A stretch of 64,000 nt of DNA from Lasiosphaeria ovina (GCA_033439765.1 JAULSN010000008.1:1488001-1552000); one strand, 5' to 3'. Shown: positions 34,144 to 46,494, numbered from the stretch's first letter. Numbers and translations: made by a program. The notes: generated by a model from the letters alone, not told the origin.

Positions 34144-36572
34144 AGACAAAGACAGAGACAGAAACAGAGACAGAGAAAAAGAGAAAGAGAGAAATGGAAG
34201 ACTGTCCTCCGGGCTGGCCCTCCCAGCCGCCCCTGTTCCTCTCGCTCCAGTGAGTTTCCTCCAGCTTCGTCAACGACTTGACATTCCTCAATTCCCGAGC
34301 AAGGAAAGACAGGGAAGTAGAACGCATGGCTGCCTAACCGTCAGACGAAAAAAGTCGACTCTTTCCACTGCGTGCTCTGACCAAACCGACTAGGTGGCTT
34401 CTTGCTAATCCTCGCGTCTCGGGCTGTTTGTGGTTTGCGGCAGGAATCGATGAAATAGTTTCTCGAACTTGCATAGAAACAGCATCAGTCTGTTGTGTCA
34501 TGGCTTCATGTGTGGAAGCCTAGAGGCGCTCACCAGGGGTTCCTTCCTCTGGTCCAGAACGTGGATAATGTACATATTGCGGCGCATGTCAATGGACCAT
34601 GTGCCACGACCGAGGTGGGTATCGAGCACCTGGCCCAACAGTCTGGGGCTGCTGACGCGACTGCTGTGAACCTTGACTTCCATGTGTCTCTGCTGGTGCT
34701 GTCGCTTGTCTCTAAGTCGAAAGATAGCTAAATTGAGGCAATTGCTGGGTTGATGACGCGGAATACGTGTGGACGTGGATGTGGGCGCCTGGGGCTCTGG
34801 GAGACGGCGCGACAGAGAATCGCCTTTTTAGGGCAGTGCTGGGGGAGGCAACGAGGTGATTGAGGTGGCACAGCAAGAAGAGGGGGGGGGGGGTGTCTCT
34901 CATCTTGCATGAGGAGCACTTGAAATCCAATCAGTTACCGGGCTGATTGCTCAGGTCGACTAATCCCGCCACCATCAACTACAGCGAGTAAGATACATTC
35001 AGGAACGAGGGCCCAGAGAGAAGGCTGCCTCAAGTACCTTGTGATAGGGTAACAGCTGAGGTTTGATGCTGGAAAGGTTGTACTGCACAGCGCATAGAGG
35101 TACTCTTGACGAATTAGAACTAATTATTTATTCCAAAACTAAAACGCAGGTAGGAAAGTACTATCTCGCACCCGAGCAGTCCTAACCCAAGACTAGAACT
35201 AGGTACCTATTTGAGACAAACCCCCCCTCTCCCCACCCTCCTCCTTGCATGGAATTCTGGACCGTCACGATCAGAGCCTCGCAGGCAAGGTGCCTCATCC
35301 GTCACTCACGAGTCTAGAGTTGTTAGAGTTGCGCAACATTAGACTTGCTCTTTCTCAATTGCCGCACGAGATCCCTTTGGCGGTTCCGACTCCTGCAGGC
35401 TGATGCATAACTACCTAGTGACGTCGAATGAAGGTCTGGCTGTTGCTAAACGAATGAGGTTAGAATAGTAGTCTGTGCTGCTGTGGCCGACATTTGCGGT
35501 GTTCTGCTGGCAGTTGCCCAATTGTGATTCTGATGAAAATCAGACCAACAGAAGGAGGCTCCGAGCAGTGAGATGCCGGGGCGGATGTGGTACCAAAGAG
35601 GTGGCCAGGCGTCTGCCCTCGGTGTATTGTTCAACTCTTCTACATGTGGCACATTCCGGGCTGCCCAATTCTGCCATGGCATTTGAGCACAATACCTTCG
35701 AGGAGATCACGTACCAGATACCCAAGGTACGAATGGTAAGTAGGTATCTTCTTCGTAGCCTGTATGTGGCCCTCTCTTCACACCACCGCCTTGCCGAATT
35801 TGTCACCCTCACCGAGCTGACATCAAATCAGGTCTAGGTAATGTTCTATTTGCATCACACCCTCAGAAACTTGGGTCTGGTCATGTGGCTACAGGTCTAG
35901 GTGAGCGGCTAAAACTTCCATACACGAAGTTCTCGCCGTCAGGCTCTTGATGGAAAATCGATAGAGGCGCAAGCTGCTTGATTACCTACATAGATAGCTG
36001 GCCATCCCAAACATTTTCTTGCATCTATTCGGCGCTTGCTACCTTCCCCTGAGGCTACCATGGCCTTTGGCCGGGCCCCCTCTTCAGCGGTGGGCGGTTG
36101 TGAATCTCAATGAGCGCCACAGTGTGAAGAAATGTCAGGCTGGTTGAGGCTGCTCTTCCCCCCCCTCCCCCGTTTCAGAACCTGTGGACAGTTCAAAATG
36201 GAAGCCACATTTATACGCCGGAAGGCAGCGTAGGCGCTTATGCTGCATCTATTGACTCTATCTTTCTGAAACTGGAAGAGCACTAAAACGGCTGATTACG
36301 GTTGAGTGCACAGCTTAAATAGACAAACAGAACACGCCTACTAATCTCTCATATTAATAAACAAGCCCTGAATGTCAAGAACTTAGAAACCCCCTTTTCA
36401 TGCTGCAGTCAACTCCCAGCCTTCATTCCCTTCTGGTGTCGCAGTTTTGTGGCAACTCGCTTTTACATCATTCTCGAACTCATCCATCAATTGGCTTGAC
36501 AAAGGCGTTGGCACTGGCGACAACGAGTCTGAACCGACAACCTCTAGCACATCTCAGATCGCGTCTCTCGGC
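33112..36572. other. Gene-free stretch with a GGGACA minisatellite
   Basis: 3.5 kb between the small gene and kinase copy B. It contains the GGGACA/GAGACA array at 34101-34195, several ACCTACC/TAGGTA motifs (33918-33955) and C- or G-runs (34882-34893, 35221-35228). No gene recognised. Confidence 0.5.
34101..34195 (+). repeat. (GGGACA)n decaying to (GAGACA)n/(GAGAAA)n array
   Basis: Seven near-perfect GGGACA units followed by progressively mutated GACAGA, GAAACA and GAGAAA units. Each strand is open and would encode Asp-Arg or Val-Pro dipeptides, but no gene context supports translation. Confidence 0.85.
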
Positions 36573-39527
36573 ATGTCCACTTCTGCTCGGAGCGCCTTGG
36601 AGAAGCCTCTTGGTCTAAGCCTAGGACTTTTGGAGCGTACTTCTCAGCCCAGCCCCCGAGGCTCGCCCGGAGTAAGTGACTCAATCTCCTGATATTGGGG
36701 AGTGCTGCTACCCTGGTACCCATGTTTCCACACGCCAGTAGAGAACAAGGACCTCAGCTAACGGGTACAAATTCAATCATCTAGCAGGCTATGACACCAG
36801 TCTCCGAGAGCTGGAACGGCGTTGAGAGCATAATAGCGACAATTTCGGATCTCGGGTTCAGCGACCAACTGAAGCTAGACGAGAACGGAGACGGTGCCAC
36901 AAAGGCGGGAGCGGCTGTCAATGCCCTTGATGTATTAAAACCCCCTAGACAGTACAACCAAGGCGTTATCAATCAAGGCACCACTTCCTCGAGTCCGCAG
37001 CTCGAGGTAGACAATGACACCAACCCCGAAATCAAGATTCGCCGTGCGTATGACAAGTCCAAAATCAACGAGACGGACTTTCTCCCCATCGACAAACTAC
37101 AAGAGTTCACTACCACGTCCGCTATTCGGCAGATACTCCAACGCACGTTTCCAGACGACCCGGATCACGAGATAAATGAGCTCACGCGAGCTGTTTTTGG
37201 ACATGAACAGGGCGGAGAGGCTTTGGACGGCCAACAGCGGCGGCTGTTCTCAAGAAAGAGAATATTCGTCCTACTGGCACTGTGTCAGCACATCCCCTCC
37301 ATAAAGAGCTTCATCGAGAATGGAGTTTGTGATAGCCATCTCCCACTGCTATCCAGCTCGGGGTCTTCGGTGACTGTTGAAGATCGTGTCAAGATGCCAT
37401 TCTACATCAAACAAGACTCGGACACACCTTGTGAGGTGGCTTGCTTCGATGGGTGGCCCATAAAGGACAAAGAGTGGTGGGAGAAATATCAATATGTCGT
37501 GTTGGTTCCCTTCTTCTGCCACGGGCCAGACCGTTTGAATTTCTACCCATTCCAGGCCGACACCATTCTTCCATTCACTGAATTCAGCAAAGAAATGATC
37601 GAGGGAGGCCAAGCCAGCGTTGGCAAAATCACTATACACCCTGCTCATCACAACTTCAAGAGAAATGAGGTGAGCCAAACAAATCATTACGACTAAAGCT
37701 GCTGCCTGAAAAAGTCTCAACTGCTAGTAAACCATAAACCGATGGCGAGCGAGCTAATCATATGGCAGAATTCTATTGATCCCTGTTTTGCCGTCAAGAG
37801 GCTTCACTCTCACAATCCCGATGATTTCAAGAAGGAAGTAGAGATTCTTGCGAGGTTCAGAGGCAAGAACGAAGGGCATCCGCACCTGATCCGGCTCCTG
37901 CTCACCTACAGCCATGGCGAAGCCTATCACATGGTTTTCCCCTGGGCAGACGGGAACCTGTCGAGCTTCTGGGAAACCCGTGTGCCAGATAGAACACCGG
38001 AAGGCGCTCATTGGCTCCTCAAGCAGTGCCACGGTATCTCTCAGGGTCTGGAGAAGATTCACGGCAGAATGCCGACAGCTGAAAGATCGGAAAGCACGGA
38101 TGACAGGGACAAAGAAGATGCAGGTCGGCACGGCGACATCAAGCCGGAGAATATCTTGTGGTTTGAGCACGACACTAATGGCAAGGACCACCTCGTCATA
38201 TCCGACTTTGGCCTCAGCAGATTCCACCGTATGCTCAGCCGCTCGCTCGGCTACTCGCCAGGTTACTCTTCCACCTACCAAGCGCCGGAGTGCAAACTGG
38301 GCCAGCCCATCTCGCCGAGATACGATATATGGAGCCTCGGCTGCGTCCTGCTCGAGTTTCTAACCTGGTTTCTAGATGAATGTGACCATGGATCTGATCA
38401 TAGCATCAATAAGTTTTCAGACCGTCGGCTCCACGACGAAGGCCCCGAGTTACAACCAAGCAACATAAGAGGAGACAAGTTTTATCTCCTCTTCTACCCA
38501 ACTCAAGACTCAAGACATAGGGTAAAGCTGAAGCCTTCGGTTATTCGGGTATGTAACGTACTCAACCCCCTAAATTTGTTGGATCATAGATACCCGCTCA
38601 CTTACTTCATCACTTCGAACTGTTGCTAATCTTGGGACTTCTCGCCGGAAAACGAAAATAGTGGATCATAGAGCTTCACCAGCTGGACCATTGCCCTTGG
38701 TTTGCACACGAAATGCTGGACCTCATCCAGAACGGTCTCCTCCTCACGGACGCTCGGTCTAGATGGGAGTGCCACAGGGTTGTCGAAAAGCTCGACGAGA
38801 TCCGAAAAGAGTGTGAAGCCGACCCTTTGCGCTACGTTGAGGGTCGAGGGTGGAAAAGCAAGACCACCGAAGCACCCGAACCGGACGAACCAGCTGAGTC
38901 AGTCGAGGCAGTCGAGGCAGACGAACCAGCCAAACCAGCCGAACCAGCCGAACCAGCCGAGGCAGACGAGGCAGTCGAGGCAGACGAACCAGCCGAGCCT
39001 GCCGAACCAGTTGAGGCAGCTGAGGCAGTCGAGGCAGATCGCAGGGGTGGGACAGTAATATCGGTAAGCAATGTACCTAATCACATACAAGCAAGGTCCC
39101 ATCGATACTTCTAGGTGGCAACCAGTTAAGAAGCCCACGTGGCTAACATCAAAGTACCCAGGAAAAAATCTTTCAATTGCCCATTGCGGATCAAGATGCT
39201 GGTATCGAAGCACTCGGACACGGCAGGAACAACTGGGGCGAACAGGATCCATCGTATCCACCAACTCTCTCGCCGCCTCATCCGTCTGGTTTGGCCTCGA
39301 CACTCGAGAGTCTCGAGCTTCCTCTAGAAACAACGGCTAGGACATCAGAGGGCCTCCAGGGTTCGACCGACGCGCTCCAGGGTGTGGTGGTGGCGCGCTT
39401 GCCAGATCATACGAGGTCGACTGAGAGGAGCAGATGGGGCAGGTTCGGGGCGGGAATAAAAAAGGGGTTACCGCGCTGCTGTTGTTGTTGCTGCTTCTCC
39501 GTCTCGGGAGGAGACGATTCTGGTTAA
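36573..39527 (+). CDS. Kinase paralogue B with PAE/EAV repeats and poly-cysteine tail
   Basis: Exons 36573-36671, 36788-37669, 37769-38548, 38662-39063 and 39162-39527 all join in phase 0 over GT..AG introns and give 842 residues. The N-terminal region parallels copy A (IFVLLALCQHIPSIKSFIEN against its HLFAILALCNMESFILQFID; CDSHLPLLSSS). Kinase motifs: FAVKRL, FKKEVEILARF, RHGDIKPENILWF, ISDFGLSRF, APECKLGQPIS, YDIWSLGCVLLEFLTW. After the conserved tail (FAHEMLDLIQNGLLL) comes a degenerate repeat of EPAEP/EAVEADEPAE, then a last exon ending KKGLPRCCCCCCFSVSGGDD. The cysteine run close to the C-terminus, after basic residues, would suit palmitoylation, which is inference. Exon 1 is the least certain. 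The coding frame is open before its ATG. Confidence 0.75.
38876..39045 (+). repeat. Coding repeat GA(A/G)CCAGCC / GAGGCAGTC in kinase B
   Basis: Imperfect 9-15 bp units encoding EPAEPAE and EAVEADE runs. It is in frame, with no stop, and absent from copies A and C, so it was gained in this copy. Confidence 0.75.
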
Positions 39528-40370
39528 GTTAGGTAGACACTTAGGTGCCTAGTAGATACGTGCCCTTCCTATTTTCGCCCCAACATACCGTAATTATTCT
39601 TTTGAATAATGTTCTTTCCTTACTGTGTCACCAAAACCAGGCGGGAATAGCCGTGGCTTGTCTCTTCTTTGCGTGAGTGGTACAAGACATCTTGTTTTGG
39701 AAGCTTCCGGCCTTGTGGTCTGTAGCGATCCGATCCGATCCGATCCGTGGCACACCGGAAAACGAAACATTTAGCGTAGATTGATATTGTGCCGATGGGC
39801 TACGCATATCGTATCCCAAGCGCTTACTGCCTTTCTGAGGTATTTATTATGCCAATGACCAATTCTACTAATATTTTTGTCTAGGCGACTTGTCAGGGCT
39901 GCTAAATGCCATCTAATCGACTCGAATGCCGTCCGACTAGTCAGTGGTAAAGAGATGGCCACTTGGCTAGGTGGCGTTTAGAGTCCCTGCCTGGTGAGTA
40001 GGCCACAGGTTGGGATTATTGGCGGATAGCGATAGATGCCTTTAGTCCGTTCGTGGTTTCTGTATTTGGCAGGCGAGGTTGTAAAGCGTTTGCGACCCCT
40101 CCGCTCCTTCCCATTACTGACGTTGGAGATCCAGTCAGGCGCCAAAATCTGCTGAATGATCAAGTTTGGAATGACTTTTCATCTCGTCTCTAGTCCAAGT
40201 GCTATGCTACCATAGTCCCGCTTCGCCAGAAACGGTGGCCTTTGGACTTGTTCTTGCTCCTTTTCCTTATTTCCACCTATGGGGCATGATGGTTTTTCCC
40301 CGTTTGTTCACTACTATCTAGGACTCTCTTGCTTTGGGATCTTGAAGCTCGCCGCCGAATGCTAGAAGCC
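39528..40370. other. Intergenic, GATCC microsatellite
   Basis: 0.84 kb between kinase copies B and C with a (GATCC)4 run at 39727-39747. The last 50 bases resemble the sequence just ahead of copy A's ATG, marking the start of the duplicated unit. Confidence 0.6.
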
Positions 40371-41347
40371 ATGTCTCGCCAGACCCTCCTCATAGTCAGG
40401 AGCTGCCTCTGACCTCCGCAGAGGCCCCCGATTCACCAAGTCTGGCCCCATTATACGCGATCCCCTCTCGAGCTCGTATTGCAAAATGTGTCGAAGCGGC
40501 AATCAAGGAAGCGAGAGATGCCGAGGAAGCGAGAGGGGCCAAGGGAGCGAGAGGGGCCGACGAAGCGAGAGATAACGAGATTGGAAGTCCTCTTAGGCAG
40601 GCGGCATTTAGTCTCGGCTTCTCAGACCCGGGAGTCATGTCGGAAAATGACCACCCCATATATCCTCACGCTCTGTTGGCAGTGACTCTAACCAAGGAAA
40701 ACGTCAAAGCGGCTCTGGAGAGCTTGCCAAAGGAGGGCCTGCCGCCTCGCGATCTCGCAGCCTTGACTACTATGTCGACCAGATAAGCACCAACAGCGAA
40801 TCGGGCGAGCTCGGCCGATATGCACACGTGTTTGCGATTCTGGCCATCTGCTGCTGGGACGAGATGATCTTCCAGTTCATCGACAATAGGATTGGAGACG
40901 ACTCATTGCCATTCAGCTACAGATATGATGACCGCCTCTATGACAGGTCTGGACGAGCCCTCAGCTTTATAAGTTCCGAATGCGGCCGAACGAAGCTGAA
41001 AAGCAATTCTTTCAGTATAGAGCAGTGGACTGTCTGTTTGCCATTCTTCTTTCAGCCAAAGACCTCTGGCCGGGGACACGAATACTCGATGCCCCACCAC
41101 AGTTTCAATGCAGCTTCAGACTCTGCGCCACCACCCGGGAGCAACCCAATACATCCACGACCTTCTCGACGTGACCCAGGCCCGTTTGTTGATTGTCGAC
41201 ACAGACACCAGGATGACCTCGGAGGACCTGGTCGGTGAGTTGGAAAAGCTCGACGAAAAGTGCATATCCCCAGCCCTGGACGAGCCGTATCGCTGCACCC
41301 CAGTGGCCCAGATCAGGGAAAACACACGGATAGTCACGATGAGGTAG
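40371..41347 (+). pseudogene. Kinase paralogue C: broken copy lacking the kinase domain
   Basis: Homology to copy A starts at ATG 40371 (GAAGCCATG context shared). A slip before 40400 leads to LAPLYAIPSRARIAKCVEAA, an 18-bp GCGAGAGGGGCC-type repeat, GFSDPGVM, HALLAVTLTKENVKAALES, and another slip at about 40745 into DYYVDQISTNSESGELGR, HVFAILAICCWDEMIFQFID, DDSLPFSY and EQWTVCLPFFF. Then, within about 60 bp, the sequence jumps to what corresponds to the last exon of copy A: PGATQYIHDLLDVTQARLL, MTSEDLVGELEKLDEKC, ending TAG 41345-41347. The whole kinase domain (about 250 residues) is missing and the two parts are out of frame. It is best read as a deletion derivative. Confidence 0.75.
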
Positions 41348-42076
41348 TTTAGGTTATTTATAGAGACAAATCCTGCCAGGGCAGTAGTACCTGCAAAACC
41401 CGGGGTTGATAGTAAATATTGACATGCCGTTGGTGCAGTGACAGTTAGTCCCAGTTCCCAAGTTGTGGCTCAATACTCGACCCAAACTGAATGTTAGGTA
41501 GATTCGAGAAATAAATACTGGTTTTATTCTCAGTAGAAAACCAGAACTAGTTATTGCAAGTCTGACTAATGTTGTAGCATAGCCCCTTTACTCGCTCGAC
41601 ATGGCTGTGGTCTCGCCCTTGGGTTACCTTACCGTATTGCGCTGTAAGTCGTCGGTCCCGGAAAGTACAGTGCGCTTAGATACTGTGTTCCCGGGACCCC
41701 GTATCAACAGCCAATTTTTACCCGCACAGTGCGCAGACTCCCCTAATCAGCACAGTACAGGTTCCTCCACAGTCCAGCTGGTTGCTTGTTGCATGAGCTT
41801 CGCGAAACAGGCCCACCTCCTGACAAGTCAGAACCACCCGATAGTGTGGTGATGGTCGTCCGGAGCTCGGGAGCACCCACTTACACCGCACACACAACCA
41901 ACCTGTCTCGAGTCTCGGGCTTCGTCAGCCCAAATTCGGCATTTCGCGTCATATCGACTTGAGAGGACCAATTGAACTGCTCTTGCGCATTCGGCCCAGC
42001 CATGTCGAAGCGCCCCGCGGTTCGATAGCCTCCTCCTTTCGATCCCCGATCCTCGATCCTCGAACCTTGAAACAAG
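41348..42076. other. Upstream region of sec8
   Basis: 0.73 kb between kinase copy C and sec8. No gene. The 42030-42076 part, with repeated CGATCC(T) units, is probably 5' UTR. Confidence 0.5.
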
Positions 42077-45000
42077 ATGGCCAACCGGCGCGCTCCGCCA
42101 ATGCGCAACGGTGGCTACGGGAACCTTGACGAGCAGGAGCCTAAACAGCAGCAACCCCAACAGCTGCAGCAACAACAGCAACAGCCACGGCGGCAGCGGC
42201 AAGACCGCCCGAGCGACGACTACGACCCCTTCGGCGAAGGCTACGGTAGCGCCGGCGACCGATATGTCCCGCCCCGCCAGGCCGCCTCGCGCCCTCCGCC
42301 CGCCGCTCGGAATGCACGACCCGCCCCCCAGCGCGGCTTCGAGTCCAACGCCGAGCGAGAGATTGCAAAGGTGCTTGAGCTGATCAAGCGCGACTGGCCC
42401 GCCATGTGCGAGACCGACTGCATCCCCGTCCAGCTGGCCCTGCAGCTGCTGGACACCAGCTCCGTCGGCCGCGCCCACGAGTACCGCACCTTCCAGAAGA
42501 CGCACAAGTACCTCCAGGACTCGCTCAAGAACATCGTGCACGACTACCACCAGGGCTTCAACAGCTCCATCGGCACCTTCCACAAGATCCAGGGCAGCAT
42601 TCAGGCTTCCCAGAAGAAGGTCCGCGCTCTGAAGGAGTCCCTGGCCTCGTCCAAGACGGCTTTGTGCACCACGGACCCAGAGCTCAAGAAGCTGCACACC
42701 ACCTCGCGCATGTACGACGAAGTGCTGCAGACCCTCAACGAGCTGGACGATCTACGGGCCGTGCCCGATCAGCTCGAAGCCAGGATATCCGAGAAGCGCT
42801 TCCTGTCCGCCATCGAGGTGCTGCACAATGCCCTGCGGAAGCTAAGAAAACCCGAGCTGGACGGCATCGGCGCGCTTACCGACTTGCGCAGCTACTTGGC
42901 CAACCAGGAGACCGCCATCATGGACATCCTGATCGAGGAGCTCCACGAGCATCTGTACCTCAAATCACCCTACTGCCAGGAACGGTGGCAGAACCTCGCC
43001 AAGAGCCAGGGTGTCTTGAACGACGCCTATGGAGAATCTCTCACCGTTGCCCCCTTTTACGCCACCCTGGAGTCTGTTGACTGGGAGCGGCCCGCCGTTG
43101 AAGACCCGCAGAAGAATCCCGAAGCGGACACCTTCTCCTACGTAACCCTGGTCGTGGAGGCCCTGAACAAGCTGGGAAGGCTAGAGGGCGCGGTAGACAC
43201 GCTCAAGCAGAGGCTTCCTGTCGAGCTGTTCACCGTCGTCAACGAGACAATCAACGACATTGACCAGAAGCACCCCAGCTCGCTAAGGGGCGGCTCTTCC
43301 GCCTCCGGCGGTCTCCACATGTACGGCCATCGCGAAACTCAGATGAGAGCAGACGTCATATACGACCTGCTCTGGACGCTGTTCGGAAAGTTCGAGGCCA
43401 TTGCCGAGGGCCACCGCGTCCTCCACGAGTCCATCAGGGCATTAATACGCCGCGAGGGAGCCGGCAACAACAGCGCTCTGCTAGGAAGCTTCAAGGAGCT
43501 CTGGAATCTCTACCAAAACGAGATCCGGTCCCTCTTGCACAACTACGTCACGACCGACGCAGATGTCTACCAGTTTCGCTCCTCCCCGAGGCCTGGCGCG
43601 GGCGTGAACGGGAGGACCGACGCGGGCCGGGATAGTCTCTTCAAATTCTCAGAGGCCGACTCCAAGTCGGCCGAGATGGTGACGGAATACGAAGCCCTAG
43701 ACAGCATCATCCGAGCGGCCGTTCCAGGTCTGACGTCCAATTCGACTCGTAAAGATAAAAAGGCGTCCCTGATCGTGCCGAGATCCGACCCCGTGACCGC
43801 TAGGAAAAGCACGGGTCCTGGCTCGGGCAACAATCAACAGGCGCGTGGGACGTACAAGTCTCTTGTGGAGCCCAGTGTCTTCAACATGAGTCTGCTCCTA
43901 CCGCCCACCCTCGTGTTCCTTCAGCGTCTTAAGAACATAGTCCCGCCCGGGTCAGATCTAGCGACAAGCACATTGACGTCGTTCCTCGACAACTTCCTCG
44001 TCAATGTATTCCAGCCACAGCTCGACGAGACTCTTGGGAAGCTCAGCGATACTGTCTTTGGAGAGGCCGATGCATTCCAACAAGACCCCGACTGGGCCCA
44101 GGTGGCCAAGCGGCCAGTCTTCAGGGGAACAACGGCCTTCTTCACTGTTGTCACGGCATTTTGCAGGATGCTGGGCACTATACCTCATGACCAAGCACTG
44201 AGCTCGCTCATCATCACGCAAATGCTTAGGTATTATGATAGGTGCTTCAGCTGGTACAAGGCTCTCGTCACAAAAACACAGGAGGAGTCTTCCAGTGCTC
44301 AGGCTCTGCGAGCATCCGCCGTCATGGCGCTGGAGCCTGGAGATATCAACGAGACCATGCAGAAGTTGTGGAAATCGGACCACAGCGACCTCGAGTTGCT
44401 TGAGCAAGAAGCCAGTCTGTTAATAGAGCAAACTAACGAGACGAAGCTCGAGGTCAGCGACATCATCCAGGACCGCGACACAATCTCATCGCTTTGTCTG
44501 CTATATACCAGCATGAAGTGGCTGTCGGTCAAGATTCTCGGGCTGCGACACATCACAAGGAATGAGACAGATTCATCGAGATCGAGCCTACCAAAGCCCG
44601 AGAAGAAGCGATGGACGCAACTAAACGACCCGAGCAAGGCCACGGCCGAGGAAGGGCCAGTGCATCTCCCGATGACCCAGGAGACTGTCCAGTGAGCCCC
44701 CCGTGATTTAGAGCCCTGCCACTGTAAGACTCGAGCTAATCCACGATGCAGGTCGTTTGACAGCATCTTCTCGTCGTACGAACAGCTCGCCGCAACCGCC
44801 TTACGCACTCTTCACATGGAAGTGCGTTGTCGGATCGTGCAGTCACTGCACACGGCCCTGTCGCCGCAGACGGCGCCGTATCTTTTGGACCAGGAAGTGA
44901 ACGAGCCGGACCCGCAGATCCTCTCGCTCAACGCCGAGATGGTGGCTTATGACGAGATCATCACACGCTTCCTGCGGGAGCGGGAGGTTGCCTTTGTGCG

Positions 45001-45442
45001 CACAGGACTGGGGCTGCTCATCAACAGGTACCTCATTGGGAACGCGTCCATGGTAGCGCCCATGAACGCAAAGGGGTGTGGCCGCATGCAGCTCAATATC
45101 CTCGTGCTACAGCAAAACCTCAAGAACATCGAAGAAGGGGTCGACCTGGTCCGCGCGGCAAACTACTTTGAGCTGTTCGACAAGGGCCCCGACGCCATCG
45201 TCGAGAAGGCCAAGGACGACGCAGCGAGCCAGCCGGTGACGCCGTCGCCCGACGACGAGGGGGCGGCCCGCGGGGCGGCCTCGAGGGACAACAACCGGTT
45301 CACGTACGACGAGCTCAAGGCGCTAATGGAGCTCTGCTACAGCGAACAGCTAGCGGACCCAGAGAGAGGCGTTGGCGCTGCTGCGAAGCGCCAGATGGCG
45401 GATAAGCTCCTTAATCTGAGCGAGCACATGTGGCAACACTAG
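42077..45442 (+). CDS. sec8: Exocyst complex subunit Sec8
   Basis: Exons 42077-44691 and 44752-45442, split by a 60-bp intron (GTGAGC..TGCAG), give 1101 residues. The N-terminal 95 residues are Gln/Arg/Pro-rich (QQLQQQQQQPRRQRQ). Next comes the conserved Sec8 segment EIAKVLELIKRDWPAM, QLALQLLDTSSVG, NIVHDYHQGFNSSIGTFHKI and ISEKRFLSAIEVLHNALRKL, followed by long helical rods (LTDLRSYLANQETAIMDILI, IYDLLWTLFGKFEAIAEGHR, SLLLPPTLVFLQRLKNIVPP). The C-terminus has LNAEMVAYDEIITRFLRE and FTYDELKALMELCYSEQLAD. Family knowledge: Sec8/EXOC4 is one of eight exocyst subunits tethering secretory vesicles at the plasma membrane, in fungi at hyphal tips and septa. The start is the first in-frame ATG, with purines before it. 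Length agrees with filamentous-fungal Sec8. Confidence 0.95.
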
Positions 45443-46239
45443 TGACGGCAACATGACTGCATCATATGTATCGGGGTTTGGAAAAGCTTTTGGGAGTTTG
45501 CAGGAGTCTGGAGTTTGCTGCGTGCATGGCGGCAGTGTTACCGAGCGCAAACGCCGGTCAACCTCGACCTGAGAGAGAGAGCGAGTACCTACGGAGTCTG
45601 CGCAAGTAGACGAGTAACTTGGGTGCCAATGGGAGAGACAATAGGGTTGCTCTAATAGCCATGCGTCCTCAATAGGGTGTTATTATGATCCCACATCTTC
45701 TGTCGTGATGTAGCTATTGCCGCAGTGTATTGCACCGCACTGCACTGCGATCAGTGCGTCTGTTTGCCAAATGGGCTGTCAAACCCAAGTTGACTCGGCC
45801 ACGAACAACAAGCCACAACAGCGAACCATCTCACCGTCTCAACTAAACAGACAGACGATGGCCACGGCCACAGAGGCCGGCCGGCCGGACCCCGCACCCC
45901 GCAGGCTGCTGCGGTGGCGATAGCGTTACCGGCCCTGTAAAGTCGTCTGTCCGCTGGCCTTTATTCCCGTGCTACGTATTATTCGATGATGTAAAAATAA
46001 AAGAAGAGGCGAATTTCCATGTTCCCCCCCCCCCCCGACCATTGCGGTTGCGCGGACAGGCTACTCCGTGATCATCATGCCCCGATGTGGCTGTGGCGGT
46101 GCTAGATACTGTAGTGTACATCATCACCGTTTTCTGCCAATCTGCAAGTTGTTACGAGCTGCTGCAAACTGCTTTGCTGCAACTCGAAACGAGATCATGG
46201 TATGGATAGATACCCTGTTTGGTATTTTATACACTTTTA
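45443..46239. other. Intergenic, 3' side of sec8
   Basis: About 0.8 kb, with a C-run at 46026-46037. No gene seen. It ends at the first MITE copy. Confidence 0.55.
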
Positions 46240-46492
46240 CAATCCAATCCCTGAATGTTTGCTGGCGTGGTACTTACAAAGGAAAAGAAAATAACAAATG
46301 AACCGGCCAGGCTTTCAAAGGTTTTTGATAGGTATTTCTAGAGAAGGAATAGACCTCTAGGATTATAAAATAGGGATTCAAATACCTCTATTACCTCCCT
46401 TGGCGAAAAAACCTTTTCGGCGAGCCGTAAGATGCTAAGGCCATTTGGATCTCGGAAAGTACCACGCCAACAAACATTCAGGGATTGGATTA
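46240..46492. mobile_element. MITE copy 1 (253 bp)
   Basis: The left end AATCCAATCCCTGAATGTTT is repeated inverted at the right end (TTGGCGTGGTACTT of the inner part also matches), giving about 36 bp of inverted repeat. TA flanks both sides (46238-46239, 46493-46494). It is non-coding. Interior motifs CTCTAGGATT and GCGAGCCGTAAG recur in the other three copies. Confidence 0.85.
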
Positions 46493-46494
46493 TA

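Noticed and set aside
41828..42697. 289-codon minus-strand ORF over the sec8 start
   Set aside because: Leucine/valine-rich mirror of the sec8 Gln-rich and helical exon. The plus-strand protein is clearly the real one.
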